In this document: one piece after another, positions 15,686-24,300 of the stretch
Position numbering within the stretch: the stretch's first letter is position 1
Layout: the number at the start of each line of letters is the position of its first letter
NCBI GenBank assembly: GCA_023430045.1
Contig: JAEZCF010000005.1
Location: forward strand, 1 to 36,129
Reading direction: 5' to 3'
From: Pseudomonadota bacterium
GTDB lineage: Bacteria > Pseudomonadota > Gammaproteobacteria > Xanthomonadales > Xanthomonadaceae
Length of the DNA stretch: 36,129 nucleotides
Made by a program: the position numbers and the translations under genes
Notes under the pieces: model-generated
What the model was told of the DNA's origin: nothing
Database searches by the model: none
What the model saw: the letters and a program-made list of their open reading frames with translations, nothing else

Positions 15686-16110
15686 CTTGGCAGTGTCCGG
15701 TCCGCTCAGGAGCAGCAGAATCTACTGTGACTGTCCAAGCAGGGCCCCCGGGGCGATGAAGTGGGCGCATGGTGGTCGCGCATCGGAACGACGTCAAATC
15801 GAAAACGCAGATCGAATCGCTGTCAGCGCATTCTTCTTCGGATGTTTTCTGCGGAAGTGCGCAGCTTTTCGGGCAGAGGTGCAGATATTCCGGCGTCTGC
15901 ACCACGTTTTCAGGCGATGCCAGGTGGACGATCGATCCGCAGGCCGTTGCGTGGCAATCGCGACAGTCGCTGCGATCTGGCAGGCAACGGGAAGGAATTA
16001 CGCATGGTCATGTCTTCTGGCGTTACTCAACTTTCCGCATTCCTGTTCCTGGACGTCTCTCTTAGCGTCGATCCTGCAGGCAGATGCCTGCCTACTGGAG
16101 AGAACATGCA
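15686..16110. other. Long non-coding region upstream of barrel paralogue B, with hairpins
   Basis: No convincing gene lies in these 425 bases; the short ORFs across them have no recognisable product. Structures read on the plus strand: CTGCG/CGCAG (15849-15853 with 15860-15864) followed by CTTTT; an 8-bp hairpin GGTGCAGA/TCTGCACC (15878-15885 with 15896-15903) followed by ACGTTTT; and GCAGGC-AGAT-GCCTGC (16076-16091), ending six bases before the GGAG of the next gene. The first two are attenuator-like. The region may be a long leader of the gene at 16111, or house a small RNA. Confidence 0.4.
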
Positions 16111-17085
16111 ATGCAGGATCGATTACATGCCGCCCGCCGCGCGGGCATTGCCGTCGTTGGTGCGTTGCTGGGTGGCCTGCTGGCCACGCAGGCGGCAGCC
16201 GCACAGGAGGGTGCACCACGTTTCGCCGGTCCGCTGCTCAGCCCGGCGCCGCCGCTGCCGGTCGGTATGCTCAACGTCGAACCCTACCTGATCCACAGCC
16301 AGTTGCGAGGCGTGTATGACGGCGATGGACACCGCAGGAATGCCGACGCGCCCGGCGGCTGGCATCTTTCGGTGCCGGTGCAGTACGGCGTGCACGAGCG
16401 CGTGACGCTCGCGGCAACCTTCAATGCCATGTACAACCGCGACAGCGGCGAATCGCGCGCCTTCGACATCGGCGATACCTCGCTGTCGGCCCTGGTCGGG
16501 TTGTATGCCGGCCGTGGTGCGTCACGTCCCACGCTGACCCTGGCGGTGCGGCAGAGCCTGTCCACCGGTCATCATGATCGTCTGGAAGACCGGTCCATTT
16601 CGGTGGCCACCGGCAGTGGCGTCGGCGCGACCAGCGTGGGTCTGCACGGGCAGGCGTACTTCATCGACGACCATCTGCGGATGCGCGCCGGCAGCGCCTG
16701 GCGCATTCCCGGCAGCAATGCCGGAGTACGTGGACAGAGTGCGTACGGAACACCGGCCGGATTCGATGGGCAGGTCCGCAGGGGCGCGGCCCTGACGAGC
16801 CTGCTGGCGGCCGAATACAGCCTGTCGCGCACCTGGGTGCTGGCTGGCGAATTGATGCATGAGCGGGAAAGTGCGGGCAGCGTGCATGGCACACGGCCTG
16901 GCAACGCCGGACGGGAAGCATTCCATCGGCGTGACCCGGCCAGCTGGCGCTTTTCAGTGGTGCCGGCGGTGCAGTACCACTGGAGCGACAACGTCGCACT
17001 GGTGGCGGGCGCGCAGGTGTCGCTGGCCGGCCGCAACAGCAGCCGGGTGGTGGCGCCGCAGGTGGCGCTGAACATGGTGTTCTGA
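16111..17085 (+). CDS. Outer-membrane beta-barrel protein, paralogue B
   Basis: Predicted barrel protein of 324 residues. The ATG at 16111 has GGAG ten bases upstream; an in-frame ATG at 16084 would place that site inside the coding region. The signal peptide is about 1-31 (ending AAAAQ). The mature sequence runs RFAGPLLSPAPPLPVG, then repeated strands, STGHHDRLED, SWRFSVVPAVQYHW and a C-terminal aromatic residue (LNMVF). Conserved blocks are shared along the whole length with the gene at 11664, in the same order, so the two are paralogues on either side of the mgtE operon. Function is unknown; it was probably made by a local duplication. Confidence 0.8.
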   Translation: MQDRLHAARRAGIAVVGALLGGLLATQAAAAQEGAPRFAGPLLSPAPPLPVGMLNVEPYLIHSQLRGVYDGDGHRRNADAPGGWHLSVPVQYGVHERVTLAATFNAMYNRDSGESRAFDIGDTSLSALVGLYAGRGASRPTLTLAVRQSLSTGHHDRLEDRSISVATGSGVGATSVGLHGQAYFIDDHLRMRAGSAWRIPGSNAGVRGQSAYGTPAGFDGQVRRGAALTSLLAAEYSLSRTWVLAGELMHERESAGSVHGTRPGNAGREAFHRRDPASWRFSVVPAVQYHWSDNVALVAGAQVSLAGRNSSRVVAPQVALNMVF

Positions 17086-17087
17086 GG

Positions 17088-17102
17088 GCGCTGCTTCAGC
17101 GC
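17088..17102 (+). terminator. Hairpin after paralogue B
   Basis: GCGCTG-CTT-CAGCGC begins two bases after the stop codon. There is no T tract, so it is a possible weak terminator or 3' stability element. Confidence 0.35.
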
Positions 17103-17112
17103 GAAGACACGG

Positions 17113-17202
17113 GTAGAGCCGGGCCATGCCCGGCTGGTGTTGGCGACAGCCGATCATGGATCGGCTCTACCGCTGCTCGAAGCCGATCATGGATCGGCTT
17201 CG
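17113..17202. repeat. Cluster of three SMAG/REP-type palindromes
   Basis: Unit 1 (17113-17135) is GTAG followed by AGCCGGGC-CAT-GCCCGGCT. Unit 2 (17148-17170) is the opposite orientation: AGCCGATC-ATG-GATCGGCT then CTAC. Unit 3 (17178-17202) has 11-bp arms around the same GCCGATC-ATG-GATCGGC core. A GTAG head plus an imperfect palindrome is the hallmark of the SMAG repeats of Stenotrophomonas, a REP family thought to be moved by RAYT-type transposases. The cluster separates two convergent genes and probably also stops transcription; unit 3 ends five bases from the tolC stop. Confidence 0.8.
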
Positions 17203-17206
17203 GGGG

Positions 17207-18565
17207 TCAGCTGCCGACGGTGGTGCTGGGGTTGCCGGCGTCGACGGTCAGCAGGCGGTTGATTTCCTGCAGCTCGGCGATGTCCAGGCCACCCACGGCC
17301 TGGCTCAACAGCAGGCGGTTCTGCAGAAAGGTGTAGCGGGCGTTTGCATAGTCCAGCTGCGCGGAGAACAGGATGCGCTGGTTCTGGATCACATCCAGCA
17401 CGGTACGCGTACCGACTTCCAGACCGACCTGCGAAGCGTCATAGGCGCTCTGCGCCGACACCACGGCAAGGCGGCGCGCTTCCACTTCGCTGATGCCGGC
17501 CACCAGGTTCTGGTAGGCATTGCGGGTGTTGCGGTCCAGTGCGCGCTTCTGCTGCTCGTAACCGTCCTGGGCGATGTCACGCTGGGCCAGCGCCTGGCGC
17601 ACACCGGACTGGGTAGCGCCGCCGGAGAAGATCGGCACGTTCAGGGTCAGGCCGACGCTGTTGGTACGCGCATCCGGGCTCAGCGAACCGGAGCCGGTGC
17701 TGTCGCCCCAGGTCGCGCTCTTGCCCCAGCTGCCGCCCAGGGAAAGGGTCGGGTAGTGGCCGCCGCGGGCGGATTCGACGCTGGCTTCGGCGGCGCTCAC
17801 CTGCAGTTCCTGCGCCTTCAACGCCGGATTCTGGGTGACCGCGCTCTGCACCAGCTGGTCCACGTTGCCGCGATTGGCCGGGACTTCCGGACGGAAATCT
17901 TCCGGCAGGCCACGCAGGTTGGTGACCGGCTGGCCGGTCAGCTCGGTCAGCGCCTGGTAGGCATCGGCCAGGGTGTTCTGGGCCACGATCGTATTGGCAC
18001 GTGCCTGGTCGTACTGCGCGCGTGCTTCGTGCACGTCGGTAATCGGCGCCAGGCCGACTTCCAGGCGCTTGTCGGCGAAGTCGAACTGCTTCTTCGCAGC
18101 CTCTTCGTTGGTCTTGGCGGCGTTCAGGGATTCGATCGCCACCAGGACGTTGAAATAGGCGGCCGAGCTGCGGACGATCAGGTCGTCGTTGGCCGAATCG
18201 AGCGTGAAATCAGCTGCCTTGCTCAGTTCGCGCTGCGCGCGCAGGGTGCTGAACTGGCTCCAGTTGAACAGTGTCTGGCTGCCATCCACGGTGTAGCTGC
18301 GGCGGCGGCTGTCGAAGGTGCCGGTATTGTTGCCGCGATCCTCACTGCGGGTACGGGTCAGCGACGCGGCGCCATTGATCTGCGGAAGCAGGGCGGCGCG
18401 GGCCTGCACGGCGCCTTCCTTGTCGAACAGCCGGGTGGATTCGGCGACGGACAGCTGCGGATCACCATTGCGGGCCATTTCGTAGACCTGCAGCAGGTCG
18501 GCGGCATGGGCGGACAGCGGCAGCAGGGTGGTGGCCAGCGCAATTGCGAGGGTTCGGCGGATCAT
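17207..18565 (-). CDS. tolC: Outer-membrane efflux channel TolC
   Basis: Outer-membrane channel of 452 residues that forms the exit duct of tripartite pumps. The signal peptide is about 1-21 (LLPLSAHA). Two homologous OEP repeats follow, with long coiled-coil helices (for example AVQARAALLPQINGAASL, about 52, and VESARGGHYPTLSLGGSW, about 270) and ENVLDVIQ-like VGTRTVLDVIQNQRILF (about 390). The start at 18565 has GGAAG upstream. It follows pcm by 16 bases, forming the pcm-tolC unit known in S. maltophilia as pcm-tolCsm, whose channel works with SmeOP. It may also serve the RND pump at the right end of the window, near which no channel gene is visible. Confidence 0.93.
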   Translation of the reverse strand: MIRRTLAIALATTLLPLSAHAADLLQVYEMARNGDPQLSVAESTRLFDKEGAVQARAALLPQINGAASLTRTRSEDRGNNTGTFDSRRRSYTVDGSQTLFNWSQFSTLRAQRELSKAADFTLDSANDDLIVRSSAAYFNVLVAIESLNAAKTNEEAAKKQFDFADKRLEVGLAPITDVHEARAQYDQARANTIVAQNTLADAYQALTELTGQPVTNLRGLPEDFRPEVPANRGNVDQLVQSAVTQNPALKAQELQVSAAEASVESARGGHYPTLSLGGSWGKSATWGDSTGSGSLSPDARTNSVGLTLNVPIFSGGATQSGVRQALAQRDIAQDGYEQQKRALDRNTRNAYQNLVAGISEVEARRLAVVSAQSAYDASQVGLEVGTRTVLDVIQNQRILFSAQLDYANARYTFLQNRLLLSQAVGGLDIAELQEINRLLTVDAGNPSTTVGS

Positions 18566-18581
18566 TGCGGCTTCCTTGGAC

Positions 18582-19229
18582 TCAGAGGTGGAACTGGGGG
18601 GCCGGCGCGGCACCGCGCAGGTAGTCGATATCGGTTTCGAACAGCGATTCGGTGCTTCCGTCGGCCTTGATCAGGACCGCTTCCATCACCGGCGAGCGGC
18701 CGCGGATGACGAACAGCCGTCCACCCGGACGCAGCCACGAGGCAAACTGTGACGGCACGGTATCCACCGCGCCAGTGACACAGATCACATCAAAGCGACG
18801 TTCGGTCTGCCAGGCCAGCGCATCGGCCACTTCAACGCGTACATTGGTACCCAGGCCGGTGCTGTCCAGGCGCGCGCGGGCGGCGGCAGCCAGTTCAGGG
18901 TCGATCTCCAGGCTCAGCACATCGCGTGCCAGCGCGCCAAGGCAGGCCGACAGAAAACCGCTGCCGGTACCGACCTCCAGCACTTCATCACCCGGCTGCA
19001 GATCCAGCGCCTGCAGGGTGCGCCCTTCGACGACCGGCTTCATCATCTTCTGGTCGTGGCCCAACGGCAGTTCGATGTCGGCATAGGCCAGCGCGCGGTG
19101 CGATTCAGCGACGAACGCTTCGCGCGGCAGGCGGGCCAGTACGTCGAGCACCTTGATGTCCAGCACGTCCCAGGGACGGATCTGCTGTTCCACCATCAGT
19201 TCGCGGGCGTGGGCGTAATCAATCGTCAT
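18582..19229 (-). CDS. pcm: Protein-L-isoaspartate O-methyltransferase family protein
   Basis: Predicted SAM-dependent methyltransferase of 215 residues, annotated pcm in the corresponding S. maltophilia cluster. Motif I is clear: EVLEVGTGSGFLSACLGAL (about 82-98), with an acidic residue after the next strand (SLEIDPEL). The N-terminal region (LMVEQQIRPWDVLD) and the C-terminal barrel-like strands fit the PCMT fold. Oddly, the family hallmark around GQTISQP, which positions the isoaspartyl substrate, reads GHDQKMMKP here (about 56-64). The true substrate may therefore differ. It is cotranscribed with tolC. A TAAAAT box on the minus strand (19260-19265) could be the -10 of this two-gene unit. 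Confidence 0.8.
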   Translation of the reverse strand: MTIDYAHARELMVEQQIRPWDVLDIKVLDVLARLPREAFVAESHRALAYADIELPLGHDQKMMKPVVEGRTLQALDLQPGDEVLEVGTGSGFLSACLGALARDVLSLEIDPELAAAARARLDSTGLGTNVRVEVADALAWQTERRFDVICVTGAVDTVPSQFASWLRPGGRLFVIRGRSPVMEAVLIKADGSTESLFETDIDYLRGAAPAPQFHL

Positions 19230-19368
19230 GAGGTTCTAATCCAGCGCAGTGGGCCGGCCATTTTACCGGTGCCGGAGGCCGGCGGCGCGTCCAGAGCATG
19301 GAGTCCGGTCGGCCGGTAACGCAGTGCCGGAAGTCATCGCGACCTCCGGCCTGTTCAGATTGGGGCGA

Positions 19369-20058
19369 TCAGCCACGCGCAGGGCCCTCGATCGGCGGCC
19401 GGCGAGCATAGGCGCGCAGGAAGAAATCCACGCTGGCGGCCACGTGGTCACGGGGCGCGCCCTGTCCCGGGGCAGGCGGCAGGCCGCACATCATGTGCGC
19501 GTGCAGCTCGCCCTTGACCAGCGTCATCAACTGCAATGCCGCGGTGGGAAAGTCCTCGATATCCAGCTCGCCGCGCGCCGCACGCGCACGCAGGAATTCG
19601 GCCAGGGCCTCGGTGGTTCGCCGCGGGCCGGCCTGCCAGAACATCTCGCGCAGGCGGTTGTCGGTCTCCGGGGCCATCATCACCCGTTGTACCGACACGG
19701 CCGCTTCGGAGGTGACCAGGTCGAAAAAGGCATGCGCGATGCCCAGCAACTGCTCGCGCAGCGGACCTTCGGCATCGGTGATGAACAGCGTGTCCGGCAG
19801 CATTTCGATGCATTTGGACTGCACCGCCTCGCTGAAAAGGGTCTCCTTGTCGCCGAAATGGCTGTACACGGTGAGCTTGGACACGCCCGCCTGGGCGGCG
19901 ATGGCATCCATGCTCACGCCGGTATAGCCCTGATCGATGAACAGTGCCTTGGCTGCTTCAAGAATCGCCGCGCGTTTGCCCAGGTCCTTGGGACGACCGG
20001 GGCCCGGCGCCTTGCCGGCGGCGTTCGGGGCTCGCTTGCGGGAAAAGGGACACATCAT
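19369..20058 (-). CDS. smeRo: TetR-family repressor of the SmeOP efflux system
   Basis: DNA-binding repressor of 229 residues. The N-terminal TetR helix-turn-helix spans about 28-75 (AILEAAKALF, GVSMDAIAAQAGVSKLTVYSHFGDKETLF). The C-terminal ligand-binding domain resembles the AcrR/AefR-like C-terminal region. It has a basic N-terminal tail (FSRKRAPNAAGKAPGPGRPKDLGKR) like many regulators of this group. Two adjacent ATGs (20058, 20055) can serve as start. It is divergent from smeO, and its position between pcm and smeO is the order described for tolCsm-pcm-smeRo-smeO-smeP. The expected role is repression of smeOP and itself, relieved by a pump substrate. Confidence 0.88.
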   Translation of the reverse strand: MMCPFSRKRAPNAAGKAPGPGRPKDLGKRAAILEAAKALFIDQGYTGVSMDAIAAQAGVSKLTVYSHFGDKETLFSEAVQSKCIEMLPDTLFITDAEGPLREQLLGIAHAFFDLVTSEAAVSVQRVMMAPETDNRLREMFWQAGPRRTTEALAEFLRARAARGELDIEDFPTAALQLMTLVKGELHAHMMCGLPPAPGQGAPRDHVAASVDFFLRAYARRPPIEGPARG

Positions 20059-20064
20059 CCCGCC

Positions 20065-20101
20065 AATACTAGACCAATCGGTTCGATATTTATACTATAC
20101 C
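20065..20101. promoter_or_regulatory. smeRo-smeO divergent control region
   Basis: The palindrome ACCAATCGGT (20073-20082, 8 of 10 positions symmetrical) suits a TetR-type operator. It is embedded in two 11-base direct repeats, AATACTAGACC (20065-20075) and TATACTATACC (20091-20101), 26 bp apart and 9 of 11 identical. TATACT (20091-20096) could be the smeO -10, and TATAGT on the other strand the smeRo -10, so a bound repressor would cover both promoters. Confidence 0.45.
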
Positions 20102-20175
20102 GCCGAGTTCATTAAATTGGCGTGCCATTGCGCGCCTCGTTGCCAACATTTACCTGCGTTATCAGGACGAAACCG

Positions 20176-21306
20176 ATGAAGATCGTGCGCTGGATGGGAA
20201 TTGCCGTGTGGGTGTCCGTGCTTGTCGCGTGTTCCGGGAAAGATGAAACCCCCGAGACCGCCCTGCCGGTGCTGGTGGTGCATCCCGCCGCAGTGGCCGG
20301 GCAGGCACCAGCCGTGTTCCCCGGCGAAGTGCGCGCGCGCGAGGAGAGCACGTTGTCCTTCAGGGTCGGTGGCAACCTGGTCAAGCGCCACGTGGATGCA
20401 GGGCAGCGGGTGCGCAAGGGGCAGCTGCTGGCCGAGCTGGATCCGGCCGATTTCGCGTTGCAGGCCCGTGCCTCGCAGGCGCAGCTGGCGGCTGCGGAAG
20501 CGGAGCTGGCGCGTGCGCGCGATGATCTCAAGCGGTACCAGGTGCTGGCCGCGCAGCAACTGGTCAGCCAATCCGCGCTGGACCAGCAGGCCACGGCCTA
20601 CAAGGCGGCGCAGGGACAGGCCAATGCGGCCCGCGCCAACGCCGATGTGCTGGGCAACCAGGCCGGCTATGCGCAACTGCGTGCGCCCGCTGACGGCGTG
20701 ATTGCCAGCCGCGAAGCGGAGGCCGGCCAGGTGGTGGCCGCCGGGCAGGTGATCTTCAACCTGGCGGCCGATGGCGCGCGCGAGGTGCTGATCGCGTTGC
20801 CGGAAGCGGATATCCGCAAGCACGTGGTCGGCGAGGCGGTGGAGGTGGAACTGTGGAATTCCCCGGGCCGGCGATATTCCGGCACAGTCCGCGAGATCGC
20901 CGCTGCGGCCGATCCGCAGGCGCGCACCTATGCAACGCGCATCAGCATCACCGACGCGGCACTGGCCGACGTCGCGCTGGGCCAGAGTGCGCGGGTCTAC
21001 AGCACGGCCGGGCGTGCCGGCACCCTGCAGTTGCCGCTGGCGGCGCTGCAGCGGGGCACGGACGATACGGCCAGCGTGTGGCGGGTCGATCCGGCGACCA
21101 GCACCCTGAAGGCGGTGGCGGTGACGACCGGTGCCTACGGCAGCGAGACGGTCCCGGTGGTATCCGGGGTGTCCGCCGGCGACTGGGTGGTGGCCGCCGG
21201 CGGGCACCTGCTGCGTGAAGGGCAGCCGGTGGTGGCGGTGGACAGGCAGAACCGCCCGGTGTTGAAGTCGGCGACCCCGGCCACTACGCCGAAGGGCGGG
21301 GAGTAA
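20176..21306 (+). CDS. smeO: RND efflux periplasmic adaptor (membrane fusion protein) SmeO
   Basis: Periplasmic adaptor lipoprotein of 376 residues linking SmeP to TolC. The ATG at 20176 is used because it begins a lipoprotein signal with lipobox LVAC (Cys at about 19). A lipoyl/barrel-sandwich half (FPGEVRAREESTLSFRVGG, about 50) leads to a coiled-coil hairpin of Ala/Gln-rich helices (about 100-160). The second lipoyl half follows (YAQLRAPADGVIASREAEAGQVV, about 170), then the beta-barrel and membrane-proximal domains. It is separated from smeP by three bases. Order and neighbours match the SmeOP-TolCsm system. Confidence 0.92.
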   Translation: MKIVRWMGIAVWVSVLVACSGKDETPETALPVLVVHPAAVAGQAPAVFPGEVRAREESTLSFRVGGNLVKRHVDAGQRVRKGQLLAELDPADFALQARASQAQLAAAEAELARARDDLKRYQVLAAQQLVSQSALDQQATAYKAAQGQANAARANADVLGNQAGYAQLRAPADGVIASREAEAGQVVAAGQVIFNLAADGAREVLIALPEADIRKHVVGEAVEVELWNSPGRRYSGTVREIAAAADPQARTYATRISITDAALADVALGQSARVYSTAGRAGTLQLPLAALQRGTDDTASVWRVDPATSTLKAVAVTTGAYGSETVPVVSGVSAGDWVVAAGGHLLREGQPVVAVDRQNRPVLKSATPATTPKGGE

Positions 21307-21309
21307 GCC

Positions 21310-24300
21310 GTGCGCCGCTTCAATCTTTCCGAATGGGCACTGGCCAACCGTCCGCTGGTGCTGTTCGCGATGCTGGCCTTCGCACTGATCGGCGGCTGGT
21401 CATACAAGCACCTCGGCCAGTCGGAGGATCCGCCGTTCACGTTCAAGGCGATGGTGGTGCGCACGCTGTGGCCGGGCGCCACGGCCGAGCAGGTGTCCCG
21501 CCAGGTGACCGAGCCGATCGAGAAGGCGCTGATGAATACCGGCGAGTTCGAGTTCATCCGCTCGTACTCGCGCCCCGGCGAATCGCAGGTGATCTTCATG
21601 GCCCGCGATGACCTGCGCTCGAAGCAGATACCAGAGCTGTGGTACCAGGTGCGCAAGCGGGTGGGTGACATCCAGGCCACCCTGCCACGGGAGATCGTCG
21701 GGCCGTTCTTCAACGATGAGTTTGGCGATACCTTCGGCAACATCTACGCGCTGACCGGCAAGGGCTTCGACTACGCGGTGATGCGCGATTACGCCGATCG
21801 CATCCAGCTGGAACTGCAGCGCGTGCCGGATGTCGGCAAGGTGGAACTGGTCGGGCTGCAGGACGAAAAGGTCTGGATCGAGCTGTCCAATGCCAAGCTC
21901 GCTACGCTCGGTGTATCGATGCAGCAGGTACAGCAGGCGCTGGCCGACCAGAATGCGGTGAGCGGCAGCAGTTTCATTGAAACCGCCAGTGATCGCGTCC
22001 AGCTGCGGGTGACCGGGCAGTTCAACAGCATCGACGACATCCGCGCCTTCGCGATCCGCGCCGGCGAACGTACCGTACGCCTGGGCGACATCGCCGAGGT
22101 GAAGCGGGGCTTCGCCGATCCGGCGTCGCCGAAGATGCGCTTCATGGGCGAAGATGCAATCGGTCTGGCCGTGGCGATGAAGGATGGCGGTGACATCCTC
22201 GCATTGGGCGCGCACCTGGACGCGGAGTTCGAGCAACTGCAGGAAACGCTGCCAGCGGGCATGCAGCTGCGCAAGGTGTCCGACCAGCCCAGGGCGGTGG
22301 AGGAGTCTGTCGGCGAATTCGTGCAGGTGCTCAGCGAAGCCGTGGTGATCGTGCTGCTGGTCAGCTTCTTCTCGCTGGGCCTGCGTACCGGCCTGGTGGT
22401 TGGCGTGACCATTCCGCTCGTGCTGGCGATGACGTTCTTCGTCATGCATTACTTCGGCATCGGCCTGCACAAGATATCGCTGGGCGCGCTGGTGCTGGCG
22501 CTGGGCCTGCTGGTGGACGATGCCATCATCGCGGTGGAGATGATGGCGACCAAGATGGAGCAGGGCTTTGATCGGCTGCGTGCGGCGAGCTTCGCCTGGG
22601 AGTCCACGGCCTTCCCGATGCTGACCGGCACGCTGATCACCGCGGCCGGTTTCCTGCCCATCGCCACGGCGGCGTCCAGCACCGGCGAGTACACGCGTTC
22701 GCTGTTCCAGGTGGTGACCATCGCGCTGGTGGTGTCGTGGATCGCCGCGGTGCTGTTCATCCCCTACCTGGGTGACAAGATGCTGCCGGACCTGTTCAAT
22801 GCGCAGCCGCCGGATCCGCGCAGCCTGCCGGGTCGTTGGCGCGCGCTGCGGCAGCGCTGGGCCGACCGCCATCCGGCGCTGGCGAACGTGATCGCGCCAA
22901 AACAGCATGATCACGACCATGATCCTTACCAGCGGCCGTTCTATGTACGTTTCCGCGCATTCCTGGATGCCTGCCTGCGCCGTCGCTGGTGGGTGATCGG
23001 GGCGACGGTGCTGCTGTTCGTGCTGTCGCTGGTGCTGTTCCGTTTCGTGCCCCAGCAGTTCTTCCCGGATTCCACCCGGCCGGAACTGATGGTGGACATC
23101 GAACTGGCCGAGGGCGCCTCGTTGAGCGCGACCCGTGACCAGGTAGGCAAGCTGGAGACACTGCTGGCGCGACGCGATGGCATCAGCAACTACGTGGCCT
23201 ACGTGGGCACGGGCTCGCCGCGCTTCTACCTGCCGCTGGACCAGCAGCTGCCGGCGACCAATTTCGCGCAGTTCGTGGTGCTGGCCGAGGACATCCACGC
23301 GCGCGAGGCCACACGCGACTGGCTGCTGCGCGAGGTGGTTCCCCGATTCCCCGATGTACAGATGCGGGTGACCCGGCTGGAGAATGGCCCGCCGGTCGGT
23401 TACCCGGTGCAGTTCAGGGTGTCCGGCGAACACGTGGCCGAGGTGCAGGCGTTGGCGCGGCAGGTGGAAGCCAGGGTGCGCGCCAATCCACACACCATCA
23501 ACGTCAACCTGGACTGGAGCGAGCCGAGCAAGGTGGTGCGGCTGGTGATCGACCAGGATCGTGCCCGCGCGCTGGGCGTGAGCAGCGCCCAGGTCAGCCA
23601 GTTCCTGGCCGGCTCGCTGGCCGGGCAGACGGTGAGCGTGTATCGCGAGGGCAACCGACAGATTGAAATGCTGCTGCGCGGTCCGGCCGATGAGCGCGCC
23701 AGCCTGGAACTGCTGTCCAGCCTCTCGATGCCGGCTGCCGGCGGTGGCAGCATCAGCCTGGCGCAGGTGGCGACGCTGGAATACGGTTTCGAGGACGGCA
23801 TCATCTGGCACCGTGACCGCCTGCCGACGGTGACCGTGCGCGCCGATATCGGTGATGGCATGCAGCCGCTGGACGTGGTCGGGCAGATCCTGCCGACGCT
23901 GGAGGACGTGCGTTCGCAGCTGCCCAACGGCTACCTTCTGGAAACCGGCGGGACGGTGGAGGATTCGGCACGTGGCCAGGATTCGATCAAGGCTGGCATG
24001 CCGCTGTTCCTGGTGGTGGTGGCCACGCTGCTGATGCTGCAGCTGCGCAGTTTCTCGCGGGCGGCCATGGTGCTGGTGACGGCACCGCTGGGCATCATCG
24101 GGGCGACGCTGTTCCTGTTGATTTTCCGGGTGCCGTTCGGTTTCGTGGCGCTGCTGGGGACCATCGCGCTGGCGGGCATGATCATGCGCAATTCGGTGAT
24201 CCTGATCGATCAGATCCAGCAGGATATCGATGCGGGGCATGATCGGTGGCACGCGATCATCGATGCGACGGTGCGGCGGTTCCGGCCGATCGTATTGACG

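Noticed and set aside
15621..16319. Open frames across the region upstream of barrel paralogue B
   Set aside because: No family features and codon choice unlike nearby genes; the longest one runs on through the start of paralogue B in another frame.
17113..17202. CRISPR-like spaced repeats
   Set aside because: Units are palindromes of differing sequence and orientation with irregular spacing and no cas genes; they fit REP elements.
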